Shown here: positions 1-10,133 of the stretch, piece by piece
Layout: the number at the start of each line of letters is the position of its first letter
How positions within the stretch are numbered: the stretch's first letter is position 1
NCBI GenBank assembly: GCA_051530055.1
Contig: CM121343.1
Location: 4,712,001 to 4,776,000, forward strand
Direction: 5' to 3'
Length of the DNA stretch: 64,000 nucleotides
From: Neoechinorhynchus agilis
Taxonomy: Eukaryota > Acanthocephala
Position numbers and translations under genes: made by a program
Notes under the pieces: model-generated
Seen by the model: only the letters and a program-made list of their open reading frames with translations
Database searches by the model: none
Told to the model about the DNA's origin: nothing

Positions 1-275
1 ATTAACCAATTCGGAAGTCGCTATTGTATAAGGCGCTCCACATGGTCGCTGGATTAATGACGTGCCATCAAGTCAAAAGTGCCCGGCCTGTAACAAGCAG
101 CTTTTGTTATTAAATCGGCAGAGCAATACTTTGGATTTGTGACTTGAGGAGTCTTAGAGCAAGACGTAGCATTGTGGTCAAATGAACTAGCTGAACTCCT
201 CCATCTGAATTCTTCGGTTGTTTTCAAAGACCCAACCGTGTCAAACTTTTCAAGGATCGTCATGTGGAATTTTTC

Positions 276-1398
276 ATGGAATTTGAAATGCCCACTCGGG
301 GACCTCTTACCGTAACTATTAACCGAAAGAAACGCTTTATAGACGGTTATGAATACATTTGCGTTTCGAACTTTTGTGGTACTAATTTGAGATTCGGGAA
401 TGTGACCGTATTTGATTTTTTGAAGATGAGTAAGCATGGTCGTCATCAAGGCGATGATGATTCTTCACTGGACTCACGACAAAGTATTCGGACACGCCGA
501 AGACGGAGGAAGCACTCAACTGATTGCCATTGTCGCCATCGCTCGTGGCGATGCTCCTCATCCACGTCATCGTCCTTATACTCAAGTGGAACGGCTAGTA
601 AAAAGGATCAGCGCCGCCGCAGTAAGCGGTACAAACATCGGCGATCGGAGAGATCGTGTGATATCCATCGTGAGCGAAATCGAACTTGCGCCTCACCTAC
701 CGATTTACACCAAAAACGATCTAGGAATTATAGCCGCGTTCAGCTTAAAAGGGCGACGCCAATCGCCATAGATCGAGGATGTGATCAACAGGCTGTCAAT
801 AACGGCTTCAATATTGATCGACCGGTAGCAGAAGAAGCGTTCGTTTCGCCTAAACACTCATATTCACAAAGGGTTGAAAATACGGCGAAAACGAGTGCAA
901 AGGATCTACGCTCTTTGAAATCCATTGTTGTCGTTGCTGCTGAAAAGAACAATCAAATAGAACTGACTAATCAAATGATAAAAGAAATTAATAGTCAACC
1001 GTATATCGTTTACCGTGCTAGATTACCGCTTGCAATGAGGAGATCTCCACTTCCTATTAAATATGATCCGGAGTTCTTAGAACTAATGACAATCTCGCTG
1101 CAAACTCCAAAAGCCCGTAAGCCGCTCACCTACGGGGAAAAGGTTGAAAAGTTAAGAGAAGCAGAGTCCCGTGTAGCCCCGGCGCTTAAACTGTTGTTCG
1201 ATAAACGCCAAATATCGAAAGATGATTACAAAAACATCTTAAAGGATATTGTTGATATTGTAAGCTTTAATTTTTAATTTTTCGATTAGAATATCTTCTA
1301 GTGCATTCGCATAGATCGGCTACGATACAGCCATTTATAGCGACGAAAATATCAAAATGATGGTTAATGTTCATCTGAGAATGTACGCTTGCGACTGA
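276..1398 (+). CDS. PHRF1/SCAF1-like RS-rich protein with C-terminal SRI-like domain (two exons, possibly 5' partial)
   Basis: Model: exon 276-1259, intron 1260-1314 (55 nt, GTAAGC...CGCATAG), exon 1315-1398 ending in TGA. Residues about 50-135 are rich in Arg, Ser and His (RRRRRK, SSSTSSS, RRRSKRYKHRR), typical of splicing- or CTD-associated RS proteins. The C-terminus reads LKLLFDKRQISKDDYKNILK and, after splicing, SDENIKMMVNVHLRMY. Together these resemble the conserved C-terminal block of PHRF1 and SCAF1 (acidic/KDDYK followed by a KVANLVKAYVDKY-type helix), a family binding the phosphorylated RNA polymerase II CTD. Without the intron the frame stops at 1277 and loses this last helix, which is why I prefer the spliced model. 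The frame is open back to about 195 with no ATG before 276, so upstream exons may exist. An alternative start is the ATG at 426. No RING or PHD domain is visible. Function is inferred from the C-terminus only. Confidence 0.6.
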
Positions 1399-1624
1399 AC
1401 GGAAATAATTGATTATGTAAATTAAATCACTTTTTATTTGAGTGTATTGGATTAAAGATTGGTAATATTCTGCGAACAATCCTGAACGATGAAAATCAAG
1501 AAAACAAAGACGAGGTTATCTCGTATATGGCTTTGAAATCTAATTAGACAATCTCAAAATCTTTTATTTTAAACTGAATAGATTTATATAACACGTTAGA
1601 TCATTCATGCCACCGCTCTGGATC
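1399..1624. other. Intergenic
   Basis: AT-rich spacer after the PHRF1-like gene. I see no convincing gene. It includes a short open stretch (about 1460-1550) that could be alternative 3' exon sequence. Confidence 0.4.
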
Positions 1625-2466
1625 ATTCAGCTGCGTCCTTGGGTAACGGTCGAAAGACGGATGTAGCGTTCCCTCGTTGCACAGCCAGGCTTATGTTTTG
1701 TAGGAGGAATGCTAGTGATCTCAGATCGCCAACGATTCGTCTCAATCTCTTAGACAATTGCTTGACCAGGTCCTGCTCCACGGTACCAACTGATCCGAGC
1801 GTCTAGACCCCAAGGCGAACAAAATAATGATTTCGACTCAGGTTTCTGTATTTAATCATTTTGCGTTCTTCAGTGGCGGTTGCTGCTCCCCCTGGTTTAA
1901 TAGTGGCGAATTTTATGTTGGAGGCGGCGAGCGTGTGCACGCACGTGGCGTCCCAGAGAAGGCATTTTCCTTTTCACGACGGGAATGCTGTGACATCGTT
2001 TGGTCTACGGCCACCGAGTCTGCAAAGATTACTGGGCTCTAGGATGTTGGACGCATTCACAGTATTCAGGGCACGACTAAGAGAATTGCGTTTACTTCGG
2101 CGTGTCGTGGGAACCTTCCGCGTGATTGCCGACAGACGAGACCATGGCGCCCCGATGGTTCAACGGGAGCGATGGGATGCCGGTACCAAGTCTCATATAC
2201 ACTGCACTCCATACTGTCTCGTCCGAAAGAAGGGTTCCCACAGAAGCGATTGGGATAGCGTTGAGCAAAGCACCCGATTCTCTTGTATAGACTGCCGCCA
2301 ATCGTGTGCGGTACACCAGGTCACGAGAATCTGAAATTAACGAGTTATGAATTCTCGATACCAGGGGTAAGTCCCAAACTGATTGTTTACGACCATTGAC
2401 GGGTACTTGCTCGCTGCCTGAATATTCACACCAAAGATAAAGAGCCTCCACGAAATTTTCGTCCAA
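1625..2466 (-). mobile_element. Decayed transposon protein C-terminal domain, copy 1
   Basis: On the minus strand, reading from 2466 down, the translation shows KQSVWDLPLVSR, RARLAAVYTRESGALLNAI-like sequence (seen as RTRLAAVYTRESGALLNAIP), LSDETVWSAVYMRLGTG, then after frame changes LLWDATCVHTLAASNI, ATEERKMIKYRNLS, an in-frame TAG, and RLRRIVGDLRSLAFLLQNIS ending with LAVQRGNATSV. This order matches a domain I know from the C-terminus of reverse-transcriptase-bearing transposon proteins common in invertebrates (WDATCxDTLA, then ETxG, then a QRGNAxSV end). Frameshifts and a stop show it is dead. No reverse transcriptase lies next to it. Open frames on the plus strand at 1827-2334 are antisense shadows. 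Confidence 0.7.
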
Positions 2467-2885
2467 AGTCTCAATGCGATATTTCTTCTCACTTTGTCGT
2501 TTTTCATTTTAGATTTGACTCATTCGAACGCCAACTATTCGACGTGTATATTCTAAACGTACATAAGTGCGACTCTACTTTTTAGAGACCGCGGTGCTCT
2601 TAAGTTACTTCTTTTTATAGTCTAATAAATGACAGTTTTAAAAGACATTACTGATCGTGGTCTCAGTTATAATAATAACACGTTTTATTTGTTGTTGATT
2701 CACAAAGAAGAGGACCCATGTACCTTTGAGTCCTCAAAAACACTCGATTTCTGATTGGAAAATGAAACTGGCTATTGATTTTGGAGTTGATTACGAATCC
2801 GGGCGGGTGGCAATATCCGGTCAGGTTAATTGGTTTTTATTGCTTGCAGGAGCGCTTGTAAAGTTGGTCTTTCATCCGCTTCAAT
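2467..2885. other. Intergenic with a small hairpin repeat
   Basis: No gene seen. At 2710-2735 there is a hairpin with stem GAGGAC/GTCCTC. Similar hairpins with related flanks occur near 5206 and 58,739, suggesting a degenerate short dispersed repeat. Confidence 0.4.
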
Positions 2886-3359
2886 TCAGGTTATGATATC
2901 CGAGAAGATTGGACAGCATGGAAAAAGGAGCGTAGGTATAGGGAAGTGCGAGATAAAGGAGGATGAAACGATTCGAACACCGCAATTATAAAGGACATCG
3001 CAGATCAGAAATAAATAAGCCAGCTTTCTGAACGCAATCGCAGTGGCCGTTTCGGTTGCGTCGCCGCAATCAAGCATATTGCCAATAATCATATCAATTA
3101 CCTGTTCAGCATTATCAGAATAATCTATACATAACATCATACATTCAACAACTGAATCTCGCTCAAGTGTTAGACTCTTCAACCTCCGGTTTAACGTTGC
3201 CCTTCGTCGGTCTGAAATTCGACCACGTTTTTTCTCGAACTCCAAATGTGATTTCGCTGGACGATCTGTGTAGAGTTTAAAGTTGAACAGAAGATTTTCG
3301 AAATCTCTGTAATATTCAACTTCTTTAAATTGTATCTTTTTCGTGCTTAAGAAGATCAA
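2886..3359 (-). pseudogene. U2SURP (SR140)-like CID-domain fragment
   Basis: The 157-codon minus-strand frame contains EKKRGRISDRRRATLNRRLK, SLTLERDSVVECMMLCIDYS, AEQVIDMIIGNML and RKLAYLFLICDVLYNCGVRI. These align in order with the linker and CTD-interacting domain (CID) of U2SURP/SR140, a U2 snRNP-associated splicing factor (family pattern LTxxRxxVxxxMxFCIxxAxxAxEIV followed by KxARLYLxSDxLxNC). The upstream RRM and SURP domains and the rest of the CID are absent, and the frame ends soon after SSFISHFP with low similarity. The isolated piece looks like a truncated duplicate or pseudogene. The alternative is one exon of a real gene whose other exons I failed to recognise. The identification is from remembered family sequence, not a search. 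Confidence 0.55.
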
Positions 3360-3639
3360 CCTTAAATATGTTGCCTAGATTAGCTTTTTTCACTGAGATG
3401 AATAGTCAAACGAATTATTCAAATGAGCGAGTGTTTACCATGACGCACTTCCCGTTTTTAAACTAAATCATAATTATTGGAAAATGAGCAATAGAATTTA
3501 AAATAATCCTGTCGCCTTTACGTGATGTTTCAATGCGAAAAGTAAAAAAAACGAAAATAAAGGAGATCGTGAGGAAAGCATGAAAAATGAAACTTGAATA
3601 TCAACAGAAAAATGAACCGAAGAGACGAAAAGAGTTAGA
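3360..3639. other. Intergenic
   Basis: AT-rich with no recognisable feature. It separates the U2SURP fragment from the truncated 3' side of a LINE. Confidence 0.4.
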
Positions 3640-5921
3640 GGAGCTAAAAGTAGGTTGAACAAAAAGTTAGAAAGCAAAATTCGAAGACGCGAATGCCCCC
3701 TGCAATTAAGAAATGGTGCGAATTTGTGGAGTTTATGAGCTCCATCATACAGTCAGTGAGAGGCCGGAGGGAGCCAGACGCCAGCGATGAGCTACGAAAT
3801 GGACTGCGATGAATTCTAGATCGGGGTTTTCTAGAGAGCCTGTGAGAGATAAAGAGTAAGGTAGCGATTGCCGCACGTAAATTGGGACCCACTCCTGGAC
3901 AGTCCTCGCGGTTTGTATAGAAGGAAGAGTACCCGGGAATGAATGGCTGAATCGCTGTTGAAGGGGGTAAGTCACGTTTCTGTTAAGATTACTACGTCGG
4001 CTTTTGAGGTAGATGAAATGAGTGAAATTTCATCCAGTTTAGGAAGGACGCTACGAGTATCGAAGTAGAAAATGGCGGGGAAGTGAATGTTTGCAATTCG
4101 GCAAACCTGGGGCGGATCTGAGTGACATTTAGGTTGCATTTTTCGTCGCTGGTGATGGATTTAGGAAGGAATCGTTACGGGATACCGATAAAGAACGATT
4201 GATTATCCCAAAGAGAGAAATCAGGGGGCGACTCGAAAATTTGAGTTGGAATGAGTGAATGGTAGGGATAGAAATGAATTAGGGATTGGGACTTTGCATG
4301 GGTCAGCTACGGTTGGATAGGCCGATTTATTGCGATTTTGAGATTCGGGAAAAAAGAGTATTTAATGTGGAAGGGCTAGGAGATTGCCCTTTGTGCTTAT
4401 TCGGGCGCCAGTGGATTTGCACATAATCAAAGAAACTGGGAAGTCGCTTATTCTTCGATTTTTTTGGGATGGGGGAGATGTTCTCGGGCGTTTCCTGAAA
4501 GTGACGGGTTACATTGGGAAGATGTGTTCTGTGTTGAGTTTGTAAGGCCGGTGGAAAGATTTTGTGATAAGTTCTTACGTGGATACTCCTGTTAAGAAAT
4601 AGGGCGGCAACGAATGGTGAAATAAAAGTCAGTTTGAGGAGACGCGGTCTCGGGTTAAAGAGATTTTTTTGGGGGGAATGCGCATAATTGTTGATGGGGG
4701 GAGGAATAGTCGGGTGAATGTCGGGAAAAGGGAGTTGACCGATTTGAAGGATTTGGTGGCGGTTATATGTATCAGCGGCGACAGGATCTATAACGGGGGC
4801 TTCCGGCATACCAGAAAAAGATATGGTGCGATTTCTATCCTGGATGGAGGAGTGCATGATGCAATGGGTCGAATTCAGAGCAACGAGGGATGATGGCCGG
4901 GGTGGAGAAGGCGTATCATTACCGAAATTAATCGAAGGGTTGATTGATTTTAATGGGGTTCCTCTTTTTGCTCTTGTTTCTACTCGTTCAGGTGTTACTT
5001 GGACCTTTTGTTCGGCCGTAGCTTTCATAGTAATTACTTCAGCTGAATCGCTTTCGTTTTCCCTATCATTACCTTTTATCAAAGTCACAATAATACTCCT
5101 CCACAGTAATATTGGAATCATAAAGTACTACAGGCTGAATATCCTCTAATGGTGGTACTAAGTCCCTAGTAAAAGTCGAAATATTGAATACAAAGAAAGG
5201 TTTAGGAGGACCTATGTGCTTTTGGGTCCTCATCTGTTAATATGGGTATATCCAGTCGAGGGATGCGTGTTAAGGGGGTAATATCTGGTCGGAGGGATGT
5301 CTATTCGATTGGAGACGGTTCGTTCGGGTGAGGATGTGTCCGTTCGATTGAGAATATCCGGTTGGGTTGGAAGGTGCGTTCTGGTGGGAATTGGTGTCGT
5401 ACGACTTGCGTGGTCGTCGAATTTCGACCTAACAACCATATCTCTGGCCATTTTGTTTTCGCGCCGACCAGAATTAGGTGTGTGATTGGCACATTGGTAC
5501 ACCTAAAATTAAAAGAAGAAAATAGCCCCCGCTAATACATTTTTAAGTGTGCTCATCACTTCAATTAATGAGTCCTTTAAAGTTTCAGTAACTCGTTCAA
5601 AGCATTTCTTTAGTGCAGAGACATTAAAATAGCCCAGAATTTCGGTAGCGTTTGAAAGAAGGAAATATCAATATTTTGTGAGCGGATATTGATCACAGGA
5701 TCATTGAAATTTACTCGTTAGTTGAAGATTCATTTTAACTGTATATTCCTGAAAAATGCGAGAAAATCCTAAATGTACTGATGTTGCAAAGCGAGAAGCT
5801 GCATTTTGCAACGAAAATTAAAGTCTGTCTATTTTCGTTTACCGTTCATTGAGTGGAGGACGTTAACAAGAGATAGGACGTTGACTGAACTGCGAGAGAG
5901 GACGTTGACTCGAGAGGTATC
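3640..5921 (-). mobile_element. Non-LTR retrotransposon (family X), 5' half: leader, ORF1 and endonuclease start
   Basis: Read on the minus strand. The leader near 5,900-5,810 holds repeated GTCAACGTCCTCTCTC-type motifs, the same motif that begins another element at 63,429. A frame from about 5121 to 4327 is ORF1-like: VTLIKGN, SINPSINFGNDTPSPPRPSS and DRNRTISFSGMPEAPV, the last like the nucleic-acid-binding ORF1 of LINEs. A clear homologue lies on the plus strand at 62,130-62,650. Further down, about 4,080-3,640, the translation shows FYFDTRSVLPKLDEISLI and ADVVILTET followed by TGA where LTETWL is expected. This is the start of an APE-type endonuclease, with frameshifts after it. No reverse transcriptase follows, so the 3' half is missing. 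A hairpin repeat sits at 5206-5231. Confidence 0.65.
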
Positions 5922-6970
5922 AAGATTTTCTAATGCTTTATTGCCTTTTTCCTCTCGAAGAAATCAATGGCATTCATCAGAATCGTTGGACCGTTCCTAA
6001 GACTTTAATTTTAAGCGGCTTTCTTGATAATTCTGCCTGTTATAGATCCTCGTTTCCCTTTGGTTATCGATTGAACTTGCATGCTGAGTATTCAATAGAT
6101 AAAGCTTACACTAAATCTCGTTTTCCTTCCTATAACCAAGGTCAGGTCAATACCTGGTTCAAAATATCAGCATTGCCATGTTGAGAGGCAACACTGCAAG
6201 CATTCGGGCGACAATTGAGGACGAGGACGGCTAGGCATATAACAGTTTGTGAGCGAGCGCTAAAATAAATACTTTGTATTATGCTACTCCATTATCTTGG
6301 GAGTTTTTTTCTAAAAGATTTTTATCGAAAAAGTTTGTAACTCAACAGTCGCATTGAAAGAAACGCTCTATTGCTACATAAAATTTGCAACACTCCGTCC
6401 CTTTTATCAAATCGGTCATTAAACATTCTCGTGTATTACGTATTTTCGCTGTCTAAAGATCAAACTCGACTTCCTTACTATTTATGCTTTTTCGTTTAAC
6501 CAATCAAATCATTTTGACGCCCGACATTTACTTCAAAACCACTTTTTAAGCGCCAGGGTTCTTTTGTCCAAATCGAATGTAAAATTGGTTATGTTTAACT
6601 CTTAACTTCGGATTAGTGAGTCCTTAATGACGGTGCTATTCACTAGTTGAACAATCATTACATATTAAAAATCTGTATAATTCGTTGGGGTCTAGAGTCG
6701 CTTTAGGTTTGACTACACGTTAAGCTCGGTTCAAAGTAAATAACACTCCTAAACAAGATGCTCGAAAACACGGAAAGCTGAATGCAGCAATTGTTCTCAA
6801 TCATAAAGATCAAAACGCCCATATTCGACGCTGAATTTTCTGAATTTCCTTAAGGAAAACATTTATAAGCTTAAAATGCCTATGAAGTTTTGCGAGCTGA
6901 TCTACGTTTTTAGAATATGAATTGAGCACGAAGGGCAAACGCAGAGGCGTGGTACTCGGCCGAAGACAAA
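5922..6970. other. Intergenic region upstream of the TOPORS-like gene
   Basis: Mostly AT-rich. A small open frame (plus strand, to 6184) ends in YNQGQVNTWFKISALPC. I do not recognise it and would not call it a gene. No promoter motif stands out. Confidence 0.35.
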
Positions 6971-7866
6971 ATGTGTGTTTCTATGGAAACAGGAGACCTA
7001 AAGCATAACTATGGTGAGTTAAATTGATTTTATAAAAGCTTATTTAATAAGTTAATTGCAAGTGGATCCAATCATGATTCAAACTAAGGAGGTGATTGAA
7101 ACATATGAATCGCGATTGTGCGCGATCTGTCAAGAGGACCGGCCAATTTGCGTGACGTTAGTCAGTTCCAAGTGCAGACACGTTGGTTGCGGTCCATGTC
7201 TAATCAAATGGATTTGCCAAAATAGTTTGGGCATTCTCGCAACAACATGTCCATTGTGTAGAGCGAGGTTATTTGAAGATTGCAATTGCCTACTTGTCTA
7301 TTTTGATGGCTCAACGATAGATGGCATGTCCGTTGAAGTTTTTAGATTGATTAGGAAAACAATTAAATCACAAGATAATTCTAGAAAAGTCCTTCTCGTC
7401 AAAAGAGCTCTTTATGTTAGATCTATCTATGTTTCTAGGATCGAAGATCCAAATAATCCATCCAGAGGAAGCCGCCAGAGGTCGCGGTCACTGACTCCGA
7501 ATTCCTTTAGTAGGGAACTCTTACATTCTTGAGTATCTCAAGCAAGATTTCCTTGATAGAAACAGTAGGCACCTTTTTGATAAGCTTAATCAGTTTCTGG
7601 CATTCGAACTGCCAGTATTACGATGTCCACGCAGTGCTGCGTTACCGATCGCACTTCGTGCGCGACGCTGTGGGTTGGAATCCGATGAGGTAAGAGAATC
7701 TATTATTCAAGTCGTGGGAATAGAGTTTGCCGATAAATTTATCCACGAAGCAAGCATGTTCTGCAAAATCTACCCTGGAATCACATACGCCCAACGATAC
7801 TCCTGTTATAACGAATTAACACTTATAGAATTGTGTAAGAAACCTGAAATTGTAGCTTTACTGTAA
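6971..7866 (+). CDS. TOPORS-like RING E3 ligase, short form, three exons
   Basis: Exon 1 starts at ATG 6971 and ends at 7013. The intron 7014-7062 (GTGAGT...TTGCAAG, 49 nt) joins in phase to the RING: C-AICQED...SKCRHVGCGPCLIKWI...CPLCRARLF, a C3HC4 ring at about residues 30-80. After it come KRALYVRSIYVSRIED and, in another frame, FLDRNSRHLFDKLNQFL and GLESDEVRESIIQVVGIEFA followed by DKFIHE. These match TOPORS, where RRTLYRxxxRVRNIED, FRRNPxCLHRLxPWL, LES and HFIHEF occur in the same order. The frame change needs a second intron. Either 7431-7533 (gives 247 aa) or 7487-7559 (gives 257 aa, keeps RIED) restores phase; a frameshift is the alternative. TOPORS is a ubiquitin/SUMO E3 with a long RS-rich tail; here the tail is absent and the protein is about a quarter of the human length. 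AATAAA follows the stop at 7868. The satellite begins 78 bp after the stop. Confidence 0.65.
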
Positions 7867-7944
7867 AAATAAACTTTAGCGCTTGTTTGATAACGTTTTA
7901 TTTATCCTTGAGTTTATAGTCAGTTTCGAGTGAGAGTGCTACGG

Positions 7945-8275
7945 TGATGACGTCATCAAAAATTTCGATGACGTCATCAAAAATTTCGATGACGTCATCA
8001 AAAATTTCGATGATGTCATCAAAAATCTCGATGACGTCATCAAAAATCTCGATGACGTCATCAAAAATCACGATGACGTCATCAATAATCTCGATGACGT
8101 CATCAAAAATCTCGATGACGTCATCAAAAATTTCGATGACGTCATCAAAATTTTCGATGACGTCATCAAAAATTTCGATGACGTCATCAAACATCTCGAT
8201 GACGTCATCAAAAATCTCGATGACGTCATCAAAAATTTCGATGACGTCATCAAACATCTCGATGACGTCATCACT
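7945..8275 (+). repeat. Satellite block A (left edge, A-tract on plus strand)
   Basis: About 16 units with spacer AAAAATTTC or AAAAATCTC. At 8276-8385 the units degrade (GATGAAGACAC, GATAACGTCAC, CATGACGCTAC) and the orientation flips to T-tract. This is a small inversion or the ragged edge of the array. Confidence 0.9.
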
Positions 8276-8385
8276 AAAATTTTTGATGAAGACACTTAGA
8301 TTTTTGATGACGTCACAAAAATTTTTGATAACGTCACTCAAATTTTTCATGACGCTACGAAATTTTTATGACGTCACCGAAATTT

Positions 8386-10133
8386 TTGGTGACGTCATCG
8401 AGAATTTTGATGACGTCATCGAGATTTTTGATGACTTCATCGAGATTTTTGATGACGTCATCGAGATTTTTGATGACTCATCGAGATTTTTGATGACGTC
8501 ATCGAGATTTTTGGTGACGTCATCGAAATTTTTGATGACGTCATCGAGATTTTGGATGACGTCATTGAGATTTTTGATGACGTCATCGAAATTTTTGATG
8601 ACGTCATCGAGATTTTGGATGACGTCATCGAAATTTTGCGATGACGACATCGAAATTTTTGATGACGTCATCGCAATGTTTGATGACATCATCGAAATTT
8701 TTGATGACGTCATCGAGATTTTATATGACGTCATCCAAATTTTTGATGACGTCATCGAAAATTTTGATGACGTCATCGAGATTTATGATGACGTCATCGA
8801 AAATTTTGATGACGTCATCGAGATTTATGATGACGCCATCGAGATTTTTGATGACGTCATCGAGATTTTGGTAGACGTCATCGAGATTTTTGTTGACGTC
8901 ATCGAAATTTTTGATGACGTCATCGAGATTTTTGATGACGTCATCGAAATTTTTGATGACGTCATGGAGATTTTTGATGACTTCATCGAGATTTTTGATG
9001 ACGTCATCGATATTTTTGGTGACGTCATCGAAATTTTTGATGACGCCATCGAAATTTTTGATGACGTCATCGAGATTTTTGTTGACGTCATCGAAATTTT
9101 TGATGACGTCATCGAGAATTTTGATGACGCCATCGAGATTTTTGATGGCGTCATCGAGATTTTTGATGACTTCATCGAGATTTTTGATGACGTCATCGAG
9201 ATTTTTGGTGACGTCATCGAGAATTTTGATGACGCCATCGAGATTTTTGATGGCGTCATCGAGATTTTTGATTACTTCATCGAGATTTTTGATGACGTCA
9301 TCGAGATTTTTTGTGACGCCATCGAAATTTTTATTACGTCATCGAGATTTTACATGACGTCATCGAGATTTTTGATGACGTCATCGAGATTTTTGATGGC
9401 TTCATCGAGATTTTTGATGACGTCATCGAGATTTTTGGTGACGCCATCGAAATTTTTTTTACGTCATCGAGATTTTACATGACGTCATCGAGATTTTTGA
9501 TGACGTCATCGAGATTTTTGATGACATAATCGAGATTTTTGATGACGTTATCGAGATTTATGATGACGTCATCGAGATGTTTGATGACGTCATCGAAATT
9601 TTTGATGACGTCATCGAGATTTTTTATGACGTCATCGAAATTTTTGATGACGTCATCGAAATTTTTGATGACATCATCGAGATTTTTGATGACGTCATCG
9701 AGAATTTTGATTACGTCATCGAGATGTTTGATGACGTCATCGAGATTTTTTATGACGTCATCGAGAATTTTGATGACGTCATCGAAATTTTTGATGACGT
9801 CATCGAAATTTTTGATGACGTCATCGAAATTTTTGATGACGTCATCGAGATTTTTGATGACGTCATCGAGATTTTGGATGACGTCATCGTTATTTTGGAT
9901 GACGTCATCGAGATTTTTGATGACATCATCGAAATTTTTGATGACGCCATCGAGTTTTTGGATGACGTCATCGAAATTTTTGAAGACGTCATCGCAATTT
10001 TTGATGACGTCATCGAAATTTTTGATGACGTCATCGAGATTTTATATGACGTCATCTAAATTTTTGATGACGTCATCAAAATTTTTTATGAAGTCATCGA
10101 GATTTTTGGTGACGTCATCGAGATTTTTGATGA
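8386..10133 (-). repeat. Satellite block B, outer sub-block (edge spacer variants)
   Basis: Units are in T-tract orientation with spacers GAGATTTTT or GAAATTTTT after GATGACGTCATC. Many point variants occur (GACGCCATC, GACTTCATC, GACGACATC), more than in the interior. The same spacer classes recur only at the far right end (33,650-33,938) and in an internal island near 27,960-28,140. Confidence 0.9.

Noticed and set aside
1827-2334. Plus-strand ORFs as genes
   Set aside because: They are antisense to the decayed transposon domain recognised on the minus strand.
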